Below, piece after piece: positions 31,658 through 40,433 of a DNA stretch of 64,000 nt. The stretch covers positions 2,620,832 to 2,684,831 of the forward strand of contig NZ_LT546166.1 of assembly GCF_900078685.2 (NCBI RefSeq). Reading direction: 5' to 3'. The position numbers were made by a program, and so were the translations under genes. Under the pieces are notes generated by a model. It was not told the origin of the DNA. It did no database searches and saw nothing but the letters and a program-made list of their open reading frames with translations. The DNA is from Mycolicibacter icosiumassiliensis (GTDB lineage: Bacteria > Actinomycetota > Actinomycetes > Mycobacteriales > Mycobacteriaceae). How positions within the stretch are numbered: the first letter of the stretch is position 1; every line of letters starts with the position of its first letter.

Positions 31658-31851
31658 TGGATCTGACCGTCGGAGTCTGCCCGGACTGGGGATCGGCACC
31701 GGCATCGGAGCACGGCGCCGGGCAGCTGGGACGCGTCGGCGCCGCACGCGTCGACCACTCCCGGCCGCCGGGGCTGACCCGGTTGGCGGCAGCCGAGTTC
31801 GCCGACGGTCCGCGGCAGCCGCTGCTGCCGGAGACCTGGGGCGCCCGCTAG
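31654..31851 (+). pseudogene. Out-of-frame PPW C-terminal domain of the second PPE gene
   Basis: The frame encodes GLTRLAAAEFADGPRQPLLPETW, the conserved end of PPE-PPW proteins, in the frame one base earlier than the upstream PPE gene. GTG at 31654 and ATG at 31657 overlap the upstream TGA, so reinitiation could still produce it as a separate 65-residue peptide. More likely it is the detached end of the same gene. Confidence 0.7.
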
Positions 31852-32831
31852 GCGTCGAGCACGATCGAGCCCACCGTCTGGCGGCCCTGCAGATCGCGAT
31901 GGGCTTGGGCCGCGTCGGCCAGCGGATAGTGCCGACTCACCGTCACCGTGATCGTGCCGCTGCCGATCGCCTCGAACAGTTCGCCCGCGCGCCAGGTGAA
32001 TTCCGGTGCAGTACGGGTGAAGTGAGCCAGGTTGGGACGTGTCAGGTAGACCGAGCCCGCGGCATTGAGCCGCTGCGGATCGACCGGCGGCACCGGACCG
32101 CTGGCCGCGCCGAACAGCGCCAAGGTACCCCGAACAGCGAGGCTGGACAGGCTGGCGTCGAACGTCGCCGCTCCCACCCCGTCGTACACCGCGGCCACCC
32201 CGCCGTCGGTCAACTCCCGGACCCGGGCGCCGAACGCCGCGGCGTCCTCGGTGGCCGAACCGGGATAGTCGAGCACCTCCACGGCGCCGGCGTGCCGCGA
32301 CAACTCGGCCTTGGCCGGATTCGACACGGTGGTGATCACCCGGGCGCCCAGCGCGGTGGCCCATTGGGTCAGGATCAGTCCCACCCCGCCGGCGCCGGCG
32401 TGCAACAACACGGTGTCGCCGGGCTGCACGGGATACACCGAATTGATCAGGTAATGCGCGGTCAGGCCCTTGAGCAGCGCGGCTGCGGCCACCCCGGCTT
32501 CGATGCCGTCGGGGATGGGGGCCGTCAAAGAGGCCGGCGCGGTGCAGTATTGGGCGTAGGCGCCGGTCGCAGCCGCCGTCACCACGCGATCACCCACAGC
32601 CAGTGCGGTCACTCCCGCGCCGACCTCGGCAACCGTGCCCGCCGCCTCACTGCCCACCACGAACGGCAGCTCGGCGGGATAGATCCCGGACCGGAAATAG
32701 GTGTCGATGTAGTTGACCCCGACGGCCTCGACCCGGATCAGCACCTCACCGGAGGTAGGGGAGGGCTGTGGTCTGTCGACAAGGTTCAAAACTTCGGGGC
32801 CGCCGGTCGCGGCCACTTCCACGGCGTACAT
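31848..32831 (-). CDS. qor: Quinone oxidoreductase (zeta-crystallin type, MDR family)
   Basis: The 327-residue zinc-independent medium-chain dehydrogenase has the QOR motifs VNYIDTYFRSGIYP and DTVLLHAGAGGVGLILTQWA (NADPH-binding Rossmann fold), and the C-terminal AAQAHRDLQGRQTVGSIVL. It should reduce quinones with NADPH in the cytosol. The ATG at 32831 gives the family's usual N-terminus (MYAVEVAATGGPEVL); longer in-frame starts add residues of no known type. Its stop overlaps the stop of the PPE remnant tail to tail. Confidence 0.92.
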   Translation of the reverse strand: MYAVEVAATGGPEVLNLVDRPQPSPTSGEVLIRVEAVGVNYIDTYFRSGIYPAELPFVVGSEAAGTVAEVGAGVTALAVGDRVVTAAATGAYAQYCTAPASLTAPIPDGIEAGVAAAALLKGLTAHYLINSVYPVQPGDTVLLHAGAGGVGLILTQWATALGARVITTVSNPAKAELSRHAGAVEVLDYPGSATEDAAAFGARVRELTDGGVAAVYDGVGAATFDASLSSLAVRGTLALFGAASGPVPPVDPQRLNAAGSVYLTRPNLAHFTRTAPEFTWRAGELFEAIGSGTITVTVSRHYPLADAAQAHRDLQGRQTVGSIVLDA

Positions 32832-32862
32832 GGTGACTATCATCTCCGAATGTGAGGTCTGC

Positions 32863-33572
32863 ATGAAGCTGGCCCGGCCCGACATCTTCCATCCGCGCAT
32901 CGTGCTGGCGGTTGATTCGCGGCGCGGTCACCACGAGGGAGTCGAGGCGGCCGCCCCGACGACGACGCCGGCCTGGTCGCGGCCCTGCGCCACCGAGGGC
33001 TACACGCCCGCCGATTGCCCTGGGACGACCCGGAGACGCTGGAAGCGGACCTGGTGATCCTGCGTACCGCCGGCGGCGACCCAGCCCGGCACGCCGAATT
33101 CACGAAGTGGACGATGCGGGTGGCCCATCTGCTGAACCCGCCGGAAGCGGTGGCCTGGAACGCCGACCGTCGCTACCTGGCGGACCTGCAGTGCGATGGG
33201 GTGCAGACGTTGGCGGGGCGGCCGCCGGCAGAGCTGAGCGCACTGGTGTTTTTCGGCGCCGGCCGATCGCACGCATTCGGCGCCGCAGGCTCCGACCCGG
33301 ATTTCGAACTGTGGGATGTCGGACGTGCTGCCCTCCGTTCGGCCGCCGAACGCCTGAGCATCCGGATCGAAGAGCTGCTCTACGCGCGCGTCGAGGTAGC
33401 CGGAACCGCCGCGGATGCGCGCCTGGTCGGCTTGGATTTGATTGCGCCGCAACTGGGCTTCAGCGAGCTGGACGCCGACGAACGAGACCGGGCGCAGCGC
33501 CGCTTCGCCGTCGAGGTCGGGGCCGCGCTAGAGCGACTCGGGCTGGGTCCGCTGGCGCAACGACGCCCATAG
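32863..33572 (+). pseudogene. Frameshifted, shortened ATP-grasp-like protein (Rv1455-type)
   Basis: An N-terminal segment starting at ATG 32863 (MKLARPDIFHPRIVLAVDSR) and a 185-codon C-terminal segment open from about 32916 (TTG 33015) are in different frames. One extra C in the run 32954-32957 would restore EAAAPDDDAGLVAALRHRGL and a 236-residue protein. The parts DLVILR, HLLNPPEAVAWNADRRYL, SALVFFGAGRSHAF and LLYARVEVAGT resemble the start and end of actinobacterial ATP-grasp proteins. The central ATP-binding stretch normally between the Asn-Ala-Asp-Arg-Arg-Tyr and Leu-Val-Phe-Phe motifs is absent. The family link is my inference. The 3' end overlaps ctaA by 45 bases. Confidence 0.6.
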
Positions 33573-34478
33573 CGCCGCAGTCGCGCCGGTGACCAGCACC
33601 GCACCCGCCACGTGCAGGGTGACCAGCACAGCCGGCACGCCGGTGAAGTACTGGACCACGCCGATCAGCCCCTGAGCGAAGGTCAGTACGGTCACCACCG
33701 CCAGCCGGCGGATCACCGGCTTGGCCGCTTGCACTGCGGCCAGCCCGAAGGCCAGTCCCACCAGCAGGCCGAGGAATCCGATCAGCAGCGACTCGTGCAG
33801 GTGGGCGAGCGTGGCGACCTCCACCTTGAGGCGGGCCACCGTGCGGGCCGCGCTCTTGTCGCCGGCGTGCGGGCCGGCGCCGGTCACCAGGGTGCCGGTC
33901 ACCAGCACCGCGGCCAGCGTGGCGGCACACAGGGCGGTCAACCCGCGCAACGGCCCCGGGACCCGGTAGGTCACCACCGCCGATTCGTCGTCGGTCTGGC
34001 CGACTTTCGCGTAGAACTGCACCGCCAGCCACACCATCAGCATGGAGACCAGCAGGTGCACGGCCACGGTCCACCACGCCAGCCCGGTGCGTACCGTGAT
34101 CCCACCGATCACCGCCTGCAGCACCGTGGAGCCGGGCATCAGCCAGGCGTAGACCAGTACCTCGGTGCGTCGCCGGGCCCGGATGACGGCCAGTACGGCC
34201 AGCGCCGCGGTGATCACGACCGCGAAGGTGACCATCCGGTTGCCGAACTCGATGGCCTGATGAATCCGCGGAACTTCCGAGACGGCCACCGGGACGTAGC
34301 TGCCCGGGAAGCACTGCGGCCACGTCGGGCAGCCCAATCCGGATGCGGTGACCCGCACGATGGCGCCGGTGACCGAGATGAATCCCTGAGTGAAGACGAC
34401 CGCGGCGGCCAGCCATCGCTGCGTACGCAGGCCCGGTTCGGGCAGCAGGTCCACCAGGCGCATCAGGAACCGTCCCAC
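33528..34478 (-). CDS. ctaA: Heme A synthase (CtaA/Cox15)
   Basis: The 316-residue membrane protein of about eight helices oxidises the C8 methyl of heme O to give heme A. The duplicated four-helix halves carry conserved histidines: IHQAIEFGNRM and AVHLLVSM in the first half, LAHLHESLL and TLHVAGAVL in the second. The Cys pair region TASGLGCPTWPQC lies in the first extracytoplasmic loop. The GTG start lies seven bases behind a -10-like TACGAT; ATG 34463 is the alternative. It works after CtaB. Confidence 0.93.
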   Translation of the reverse strand: MGRFLMRLVDLLPEPGLRTQRWLAAAVVFTQGFISVTGAIVRVTASGLGCPTWPQCFPGSYVPVAVSEVPRIHQAIEFGNRMVTFAVVITAALAVLAVIRARRRTEVLVYAWLMPGSTVLQAVIGGITVRTGLAWWTVAVHLLVSMLMVWLAVQFYAKVGQTDDESAVVTYRVPGPLRGLTALCAATLAAVLVTGTLVTGAGPHAGDKSAARTVARLKVEVATLAHLHESLLIGFLGLLVGLAFGLAAVQAAKPVIRRLAVVTVLTFAQGLIGVVQYFTGVPAVLVTLHVAGAVLVTGATAALWASLRQRTQPESL

Positions 34479-34485
34479 GGGCCTG

Positions 34486-34491
34486 ATCGTA
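34486..34491 (-). promoter_or_regulatory. -10 box of a leaderless ctaA promoter
   Basis: On the minus strand TACGAT is followed by seven bases and the GTG at 34478. No ribosome-binding site is visible for this start. Confidence 0.4.
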
Positions 34492-34520
34492 GAGGATCGG
34501 TAACTACATCCCGTAGTAGG

Positions 34521-35312
34521 TCAGCTGAACCGGAACCACCGCACCGCACCGACCGCGGCCAACAGGCCCCACACCGTCACCACCGCGAGACCGAACCAGT
34601 CGACCGAGACGCTCAGCGCTTGTGCCAGCGCCTCGGTGAGCGCCCCCGACGGGGTCAGCCGGGCGAGCCAGCGGAGTGCGCCGGGCACCAGGTCGGTCTC
34701 CACCGTCAGCGCGGAGAACCCGCCGAACACGAACCACATCAGGTTGGCGCCGGCCAGCACGATCTCGGCGCGCAGGCTGCCGCCGAGCAGCAGCCCCAAC
34801 GCCGCGAAACAGGCGGTACCGAGCGCAATGACCACCGCACCCAGGCCGAGGCCGGTCAGTGTCGGCCGCCAGCCCAGCACCGCGCCGATCGCCCCCAGCA
34901 GCACGGACTGCAGCAGAACGACCGTGGCCACCGACAGGGATTTGCCGGCGATGACGCCCCAGACCGGCAGCGCCGTGGCGCCCAGTCGTTTCAGTGCCCC
35001 GTAGCGCCGGTCGAACGCCACGGCGATCGCCTGCCCGGTGAACGCGGTGGCGATCACCGCCAGCGACATGATCACCGGCAGCACGGTGGTGGCGCGTTCA
35101 GCCTGGCCCTCGCCGAACGGCCCCAGCGGCAGCACCGTCAGCCCAATCAGCAGGGTGATCGGAATGAACATCGTCAACAGCAGCTGCTCGCCGTTGCGCA
35201 GCAGCAGGGTCAGCTCCAACCGGTACTGCGCGGCCAGCATCGCCGGCACGCTGGCCGGACGAGGGTCGGGGGTGAAGGTGCCGGGCGCGAAGACCCGCTC
35301 GGTAGCGCTCAT
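34521..35312 (-). CDS. ABC-2 type transporter permease
   Basis: The 263-residue protein has six predicted membrane helices in the ABC-2 permease pattern (NGEQLLLTMFIPITLLIGL, AIAVAFDRRYGALKRLGAT, LTPSGALTEAL). The ATG at 35312 overlaps the stop of the ATPase gene (ATGA). With it the protein forms an exporter of the DrrAB/antibiotic-resistance type. The substrate is unknown. The position between ctaA and mptB suggests an envelope-related role. Confidence 0.88.
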   Translation of the reverse strand: MSATERVFAPGTFTPDPRPASVPAMLAAQYRLELTLLLRNGEQLLLTMFIPITLLIGLTVLPLGPFGEGQAERATTVLPVIMSLAVIATAFTGQAIAVAFDRRYGALKRLGATALPVWGVIAGKSLSVATVVLLQSVLLGAIGAVLGWRPTLTGLGLGAVVIALGTACFAALGLLLGGSLRAEIVLAGANLMWFVFGGFSALTVETDLVPGALRWLARLTPSGALTEALAQALSVSVDWFGLAVVTVWGLLAAVGAVRWFRFS

Positions 35313-36247
35313 GCGCGTAGCTCCCGTCCGGTCAGCTCCAAGAACACGTCTTCGAGGCTGCGCTGCTCGACCCGCAGCTGGGTGGCCAGCACATCCAGGC
35401 GGGCGCACCACGCGGTCACGGTTGCCAGCACCTGGGGGTCGACCGTTCCTTCGACGAGGTATTCACCGGGCAGCACCTCGCTGGCCCGATAGCCCTCCGG
35501 CAACGCCATGATCAGCAACGACAGATCCAGTCGCGGGGGTGCGGTGAACCGCAGCTGCCCCTGAGCGCCGCTGCGGGTCAACTCCGCCGGCGTCCCGGCA
35601 GCGACCACCGCGCCGTGGTCGATGATCAGCAATCGGTCGGCCAGCTCTTCGGCCTCACGCAGGTGATGGGTGGTGAGCACCACGGTCACGCCGTCACGGC
35701 GCAACGCATCGATCAGCTCCCACACCAGCAGTCGGGCGTGCGCGTCCATGCCGGCGGTCGGCTCGTCGAGGAAGACCAGCTCCGGCCTGCCGACCAGGGC
35801 GCAGGCCAACGCGAGCCGCTGCTGCTGCCCGCCGGAGAGCCGGCGGTAGGTGGTGCGCGCCGCATCGGTCAGGCCCAGGGTGTCCAGCAACCACTGCGGA
35901 TCCAGCGGGTTGGCCGAATAGGACGCCACCAGCTTGAGCATCTCCCCGGCGCGTGCGGCCGGGTAGCCGCCGCCGCCCTGCAGCATCACCCCGATGCGCT
36001 CCCGAAGCCGGTCATTGTCGGCGACCGGGTCCAAGCCGAGCACTTCGATGGTTCCGGCGTCCGGGCGGACGAAGCCCTCGCACATCTCGACCGTGGTCGT
36101 CTTCCCGGCGCCGTTGGGGCCGAGTAGCGCGAAAACTTCGGCGGTGTGGACGTCGAAATCGAGGCCGGCGACCGCTTCGATCGCAGCAGGACCGGTCCCG
36201 TAACGCTTGCGCACCCCGCGCAAGCGCACCGCGACAGCTGAGTTCAC
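35309..36247 (-). CDS. ABC transporter ATP-binding protein
   Basis: The 312-residue ATPase contains Walker A LLGPNGAGKTTTVEM, the signature LSGGQQQRLALACAL, Walker B LVFLDEPTAGMD and the H-loop TTHHL. A C-terminal extension (about 225-312) is of the type found in DrrA-like exporters. The GTG start overlaps the mptB stop (GTGA) and its own stop overlaps the permease start, so mptB, ATPase and permease form one operon. Confidence 0.92.
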   Translation of the reverse strand: MNSAVAVRLRGVRKRYGTGPAAIEAVAGLDFDVHTAEVFALLGPNGAGKTTTVEMCEGFVRPDAGTIEVLGLDPVADNDRLRERIGVMLQGGGGYPAARAGEMLKLVASYSANPLDPQWLLDTLGLTDAARTTYRRLSGGQQQRLALACALVGRPELVFLDEPTAGMDAHARLLVWELIDALRRDGVTVVLTTHHLREAEELADRLLIIDHGAVVAAGTPAELTRSGAQGQLRFTAPPRLDLSLLIMALPEGYRASEVLPGEYLVEGTVDPQVLATVTAWCARLDVLATQLRVEQRSLEDVFLELTGRELRA

Positions 36248-37950
36248 GGAGAATCAGCGTAAGCGTCGGTGGCAGCGGCCGGCCGCGGGGTCGGTTCCTC
36301 GCTCGGTGCACCGCCCGTCGGGTGGTCTGATTCGGCCGGCAACTCACGCCACGGCAGCCGCCGGTAGGTCAGCAGGAACAACCCCAGCACCACGACGGCG
36401 CTGGCCAGGGTGGCGTCCACGATCTGGAACAGGGCGAAACGGTCGCCGTTGGCGGTCGGGCCGAAGATGCCCACCACCAGCGTCACCGCGATCACCGCGA
36501 TCCGGAAGTTCGGGCGGGTCGCCCAGGCGGCCAGCGGGATGATCGCCCACAGCAGGTACCACGGCTGGACCACCGGAAACAGCAGGACCGTGATGCCCAG
36601 CGCCACGCCGAGCCCACCGACCGGATGCAACCGGCCGTTGAACACCACCAGCAGCAGCCACACCACCAGCACCGCGATGATCAGGACACCGATGGCACGG
36701 GTCAGCGAGAGCACCGCGGTGGTGTGATCACCCAGACCCAGCAGGATCCCGACCTGGCCGGTGCCCAGGGCGATCAGGGTCGGAGGCGACATCCAGCTGC
36801 GCACCACGTTGGCCGTGCCCAGGGTGAAGACCCACCCGAAGCCCAGCCCGCTGGCCCAGCCGATCAAGCCCGTCACCGCTGCCGCCAGCGCGGCCATGCC
36901 CGTGCCGGCCAGCAGAAATGCCCGCAGATCGCCGCCCCACCGCCAGCCCAGCGCCATCGCGACAAAACCGAGCGCCAGCAGCGATGGCAGCTTGACCTGC
37001 GATGACAGCGTGATCAGCACGGCTCCGGTGAGCAGCTCGGACAGCGGCGCCCAGTCGTGCCGGTTGGGGCGCCGGCTCAGATCAGGCCACAGGGGTTTGG
37101 CCGCGGTGATCCCGCGCAACGCAAACTCCGTGCCGGTCAGCATGAGTCCGAGCATCAACGCCTCGTTGTGGATGCCGGCGACCAGATGCATCAGCAGCAG
37201 CGGATTGGCGGCGCCGAGCCACAGGGCGCTGACCTCGGCGACCCCGCAGCGCGCCGCCAGGCGCGGCACCGCCCACATGATCAATCCGACCCCGAGCAGC
37301 ACCACCACCCGGTGACACAGCACCGCGGTGACGATGTTCTCGCCGGTCAACGCCGAGATTCCGCGGCCGATCCACAAGAACAGCGGCCCGTAGGGCGCCG
37401 GCGTCTCCCGCCAGAGGCTGGGCACGGACAGGGTGAAAACGTGGTCCAGGCCCAGGGCCGACGCCGGGCCCACCCGATAGGGGTCCAGGCCCAGTCGGGA
37501 GATCTGGCTCTGCGCCAGGTAGGAGTAGACGTCCTTGCTGTACATCGGTGGGGCGACCAGCAGCGGCAGCATCCACAGCAGCAGGGTGCGGTCGAGCTGG
37601 CTGCGCGACATCCGGCGGTTTCCCACCGGCGACGACGACAGGGCGAACCGCCCCAGCATCAGCCAGGCCAGCGCCATCATCACCGCGCCGGTGGTGGTCA
37701 TGGTCAGGGCCACCGTGGCCAGCCGTGACGGCAGGTTCAGCAGCCGGACCCCGAAGGTCGGGTCCTGCACGACCGGCCGCGCACCCGCCCCGAGCGCACC
37801 GATGGCCATCAGCATGGTGCCGGTGGCGCCGAAGAGGCGAGTGCGCCGCAATGCGACCAGCTCAGCGGCGTTGAGCGGGGAGCCGACGGTGCGCTCGTCG
37901 CCGTGCAAGTGCGCGATCGACGTGCTCAGCGAGTGCCGGCGGAGGGCCAT
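36244..37950 (-). CDS. mptB: Alpha-(1->6)-mannopyranosyltransferase MptB
   Basis: The 568-residue integral membrane GT-C glycosyltransferase has about thirteen helices. The large periplasmic loop after the first helices includes MYSKDVYSYLAQSQISRLGL and APYGPLFLWIGRGISALTG, the family's catalytic-site region. MptB uses polyprenyl-phosphomannose to build the mannan core of lipomannan and lipoarabinomannan. Identification rests on these motifs and on position (Rv1459c, beside sufR). The ATG lies six bases behind a TAGGCT box. Confidence 0.88.
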   Translation of the reverse strand: MALRRHSLSTSIAHLHGDERTVGSPLNAAELVALRRTRLFGATGTMLMAIGALGAGARPVVQDPTFGVRLLNLPSRLATVALTMTTTGAVMMALAWLMLGRFALSSSPVGNRRMSRSQLDRTLLLWMLPLLVAPPMYSKDVYSYLAQSQISRLGLDPYRVGPASALGLDHVFTLSVPSLWRETPAPYGPLFLWIGRGISALTGENIVTAVLCHRVVVLLGVGLIMWAVPRLAARCGVAEVSALWLGAANPLLLMHLVAGIHNEALMLGLMLTGTEFALRGITAAKPLWPDLSRRPNRHDWAPLSELLTGAVLITLSSQVKLPSLLALGFVAMALGWRWGGDLRAFLLAGTGMAALAAAVTGLIGWASGLGFGWVFTLGTANVVRSWMSPPTLIALGTGQVGILLGLGDHTTAVLSLTRAIGVLIIAVLVVWLLLVVFNGRLHPVGGLGVALGITVLLFPVVQPWYLLWAIIPLAAWATRPNFRIAVIAVTLVVGIFGPTANGDRFALFQIVDATLASAVVVLGLFLLTYRRLPWRELPAESDHPTGGAPSEEPTPRPAAATDAYADSP

Positions 37951-37956
37951 CCCCGC

Positions 37957-37962
37957 AGCCTA
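37957..37962 (-). promoter_or_regulatory. -10 box of the mptB-ABC operon
   Basis: On the minus strand TAGGCT, six bases, then ATG at 37950: a leaderless layout. It is divergent from the sufR promoter about 120 bases away. Confidence 0.45.
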
Positions 37963-38076
37963 ACGGCCGCTCTTCGATGCCTGGGGACGCCCGGCGCCGC
38001 GCGGGATGTGATCAGCGCAACGGCCGATCTGGGCTGAACTGAGGTAACCCTTTCTAGACCGCGCCCTGGAATTGCG

Positions 38077-38093
38077 TCACACTGGTGTTGTGA
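38077..38093 (+). promoter_or_regulatory. SufR operator over the sufR start codon
   Basis: TCACACTGGTGTTGTGA is a palindrome with 5-base arms TCACA/TGTGA. It contains ACACT-N5-TGTGA, the element I recall being reported for SufR of M. tuberculosis. It overlaps a possible -10 (CACACT, ending six bases before GTG 38090) and the start codon itself, so a bound repressor would block its own operon. Confidence 0.65.
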
Positions 38094-38920
38094 AAATCGA
38101 GGCCTCCGAAATGGGGGAGGTGCACGCCGCAACCGAAGTCGCCGGGCAGGGCCCCGGCGGTGCGGTTATGGTGGGCACCCCGCTGGCGGCCGATGTCGCC
38201 AGCGGCCACGACACGCGTCACGCGGTGGTACGCCTGCTGATGGAATCCGGATCGATCACCGCCGGGGAGATCGGCGCCCGCTTGGGCTTGTCGGCCGCCG
38301 GGGTGCGTCGCCACCTGGATGCCCTGATCGAGATGGGTGACGCCGAGGCGCATGCGGCGGCGTCCTGGCAGCAGGTGGGGCGCGGGCGTCCGGCGAAGCG
38401 GTTCCAGCTCACCGAGGCCGGCCGCGGCAAGCTCGGTCACCGCTATGACGACCTCGCGGTGGCCGCTATGCGCCAACTGCGCAAGATCGGCGGAGAAGAC
38501 GCGGTGGTGGACTTCGCGCGCCAGCGCATCGACGCCATCCTGGCCAAGGTGGCGGCCGTCGCAGCCGGCAGCGGCAGCGACGACGACGGCGACCTGGAGG
38601 TCACCGCGCAACGCATCGCCGGCGCGCTGACCGAGGCCGGTTACGCCGCCACCACCGCGCGAGTGGAGGGTGGCGTACCGGGGGTGCAGATCCTGCAGCA
38701 CCACTGCCCGGTGGCCAACGTCGCCAAGGAGTTCCCGGAGCTGTGCCAGGCCGAACGGCAGGCGATGGCCGAGGTGCTGGGCACCCACGTGCAGCGGTTG
38801 GCCACCATCGCCGACGGCGGCTACGTCTGCACCACCCATGTGCCACTGACCAACCGGAGCGCTAAGGCCGTCAAGGCCGGCAAATCCATCGCAGCCGGGA
38901 CCGTCAAAAAACAGCATTAG
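38090..38920 (+). CDS. sufR: Iron-sulfur-responsive transcriptional regulator SufR
   Basis: The 276-residue ArsR/DeoR-like regulator controls the suf operon downstream. A winged helix-turn-helix (about 45-110: [33 protein letters not shown]) precedes a C-terminal cluster-binding domain with conserved cysteines in [20 protein letters not shown] and a third in [11 protein letters not shown], the ligands of the 4Fe-4S sensor. The start is uncertain: GTG 38090 fits a leaderless mRNA from the operator-overlapping box, while ATG 38111 gives 269 residues, nearer the M. tuberculosis length. Confidence 0.9.
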   Translation: MKIEASEMGEVHAATEVAGQGPGGAVMVGTPLAADVASGHDTRHAVVRLLMESGSITAGEIGARLGLSAAGVRRHLDALIEMGDAEAHAAASWQQVGRGRPAKRFQLTEAGRGKLGHRYDDLAVAAMRQLRKIGGEDAVVDFARQRIDAILAKVAAVAAGSGSDDDGDLEVTAQRIAGALTEAGYAATTARVEGGVPGVQILQHHCPVANVAKEFPELCQAERQAMAEVLGTHVQRLATIADGGYVCTTHVPLTNRSAKAVKAGKSIAAGTVKKQH

Positions 38921-38987
38921 CAGCATCGACCGACCTTCGGCGCACACCCTGCGCCGAAGCCATCACGAACACCGAAGGAGCGTCACC

Positions 38988-40433
38988 ATGACACTCACGC
39001 CGGAGGCCACCGAAGCAACCGCGGAGCCGACCCAGGAAGAGACGATCGCGTCGCTGGGCCGGTACGAATTCGGGTGGTCCGACAGCGACGCCGCCGGTGC
39101 GGCCGCCCAGCGGGGTATCTCCGAGGACGTGGTGCGCGACATCTCGGCGAAGAAGAACGAGCCGGAGTGGATGCTCGAGGCACGCCTGCGGGCCTACCGG
39201 ACGTTCCTGAAGAAGCCGATGCCCAACTGGGGCTCGGACCTGTCCGGTATCGACTTCGACAACATCAAGTACTTCGTCCGGTCCACCGAGAAGCAGGCCC
39301 AGACCTGGGACGACCTGCCCGACGACATCCGCAACACCTACGACCGGCTGGGCATCCCGGAGGCCGAGAAGCAGCGCTACATCGGTGGCGTGGCGGCCCA
39401 GTACGAGTCCGAGGTCGTCTACCACAAGATCCGCGAAGACCTTGAGGCGCAAGGGGTTATCTTCCTCGACACCGACACCGCGCTCAAGGAGCACGAGGAT
39501 CTGTTCCGGGAGCACTTCGCCACGGTGATCCCGGCCGGGGACAACAAGTTCTCCGCGCTCAACACCGCTGTGTGGAGCGGGGGATCGTTCATCTACGTGC
39601 CCAAGGGCGTGCAGGTCGACATCCCGCTGCAGGCCTACTTCCGGATCAACACCGAGAATATGGGCCAGTTCGAGCGCACCCTGATCATCGTCGACGAAGA
39701 CGCCTACGTGCACTACATCGAGGGCTGCACCGCGCCGGTCTACTCGTCGGACTCGCTGCACTCGGCGGTGGTGGAGATCGTCGTCAGGCCGGGTGGTCGC
39801 TGCCGCTACACCACCATCCAGAACTGGTCGGTCAACGTCTACAACCTGGTCACCAAGCGGGCCCGGGCCGAGGCCGGCGCCACCATGGAGTGGGTCGACG
39901 GCAACATCGGCTCGAAGGTCACCATGAAGTACCCGGCGGTGTGGATGACCGGCGAGCACGCCAAGGGCGAGGTGCTCTCGGTGGCATTCGCCGGCGAAGA
40001 CCAGCATCAGGACACCGGCGCCAAGATGCTGCACCTGGCGCCCCACACGTCGAGCAACATCGTCTCCAAGTCGGTGGCGCGCGGCGGCGGTCGGTCCTCC
40101 TACCGGGGGCTGGTGGAGATCCACAAGGGTGCGCACGGCGCGAAGTCGAGCGTGAAATGCGATGCGCTGCTGGTCGACAGCGTCAGCCGCAGCGACACCT
40201 ACCCCTACGTCGACATCCGTGAGGACGACGTCACCGTCGGCCACGAGGCCACCGTGTCGAAGGTCAGCGAAAACCAGCTGTTCTACCTGATGAGCCGCGG
40301 GCTGACCGAGGACGAGGCAATGGCGATGGTGGTGCGCGGCTTCGTCGAGCCGATCGCCAAGGAACTGCCGATGGAATATGCGCTGGAACTGAACAAGCTG
40401 ATCCAGCTGCAGATGGAAGGCTCGGTGGGCTAG
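38988..40433 (+). CDS. sufB: Fe-S cluster assembly scaffold SufB (no intein)
   Basis: The 481-residue beta-helix protein is the scaffold subunit of SufBCD, on which clusters are built. Family blocks include [53 protein letters not shown] and [20 protein letters not shown]. The open frame is continuous. M. tuberculosis SufB (Rv1461) is interrupted by an intein, which is absent here. GAAGGAG precedes the ATG. sufD follows without a gap. Confidence 0.96.
   Translation: MTLTPEATEATAEPTQEETIASLGRYEFGWSDSDAAGAAAQRGISEDVVRDISAKKNEPEWMLEARLRAYRTFLKKPMPNWGSDLSGIDFDNIKYFVRSTEKQAQTWDDLPDDIRNTYDRLGIPEAEKQRYIGGVAAQYESEVVYHKIREDLEAQGVIFLDTDTALKEHEDLFREHFATVIPAGDNKFSALNTAVWSGGSFIYVPKGVQVDIPLQAYFRINTENMGQFERTLIIVDEDAYVHYIEGCTAPVYSSDSLHSAVVEIVVRPGGRCRYTTIQNWSVNVYNLVTKRARAEAGATMEWVDGNIGSKVTMKYPAVWMTGEHAKGEVLSVAFAGEDQHQDTGAKMLHLAPHTSSNIVSKSVARGGGRSSYRGLVEIHKGAHGAKSSVKCDALLVDSVSRSDTYPYVDIREDDVTVGHEATVSKVSENQLFYLMSRGLTEDEAMAMVVRGFVEPIAKELPMEYALELNKLIQLQMEGSVG

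Noticed and set aside
33612..35492. Long plus-strand open frame (626 codons) opposite ctaA and the ABC permease
   Set aside because: It is a high-GC antisense shadow rich in Gln, His, Arg and Gly without any domain, while the minus strand encodes clear protein families.
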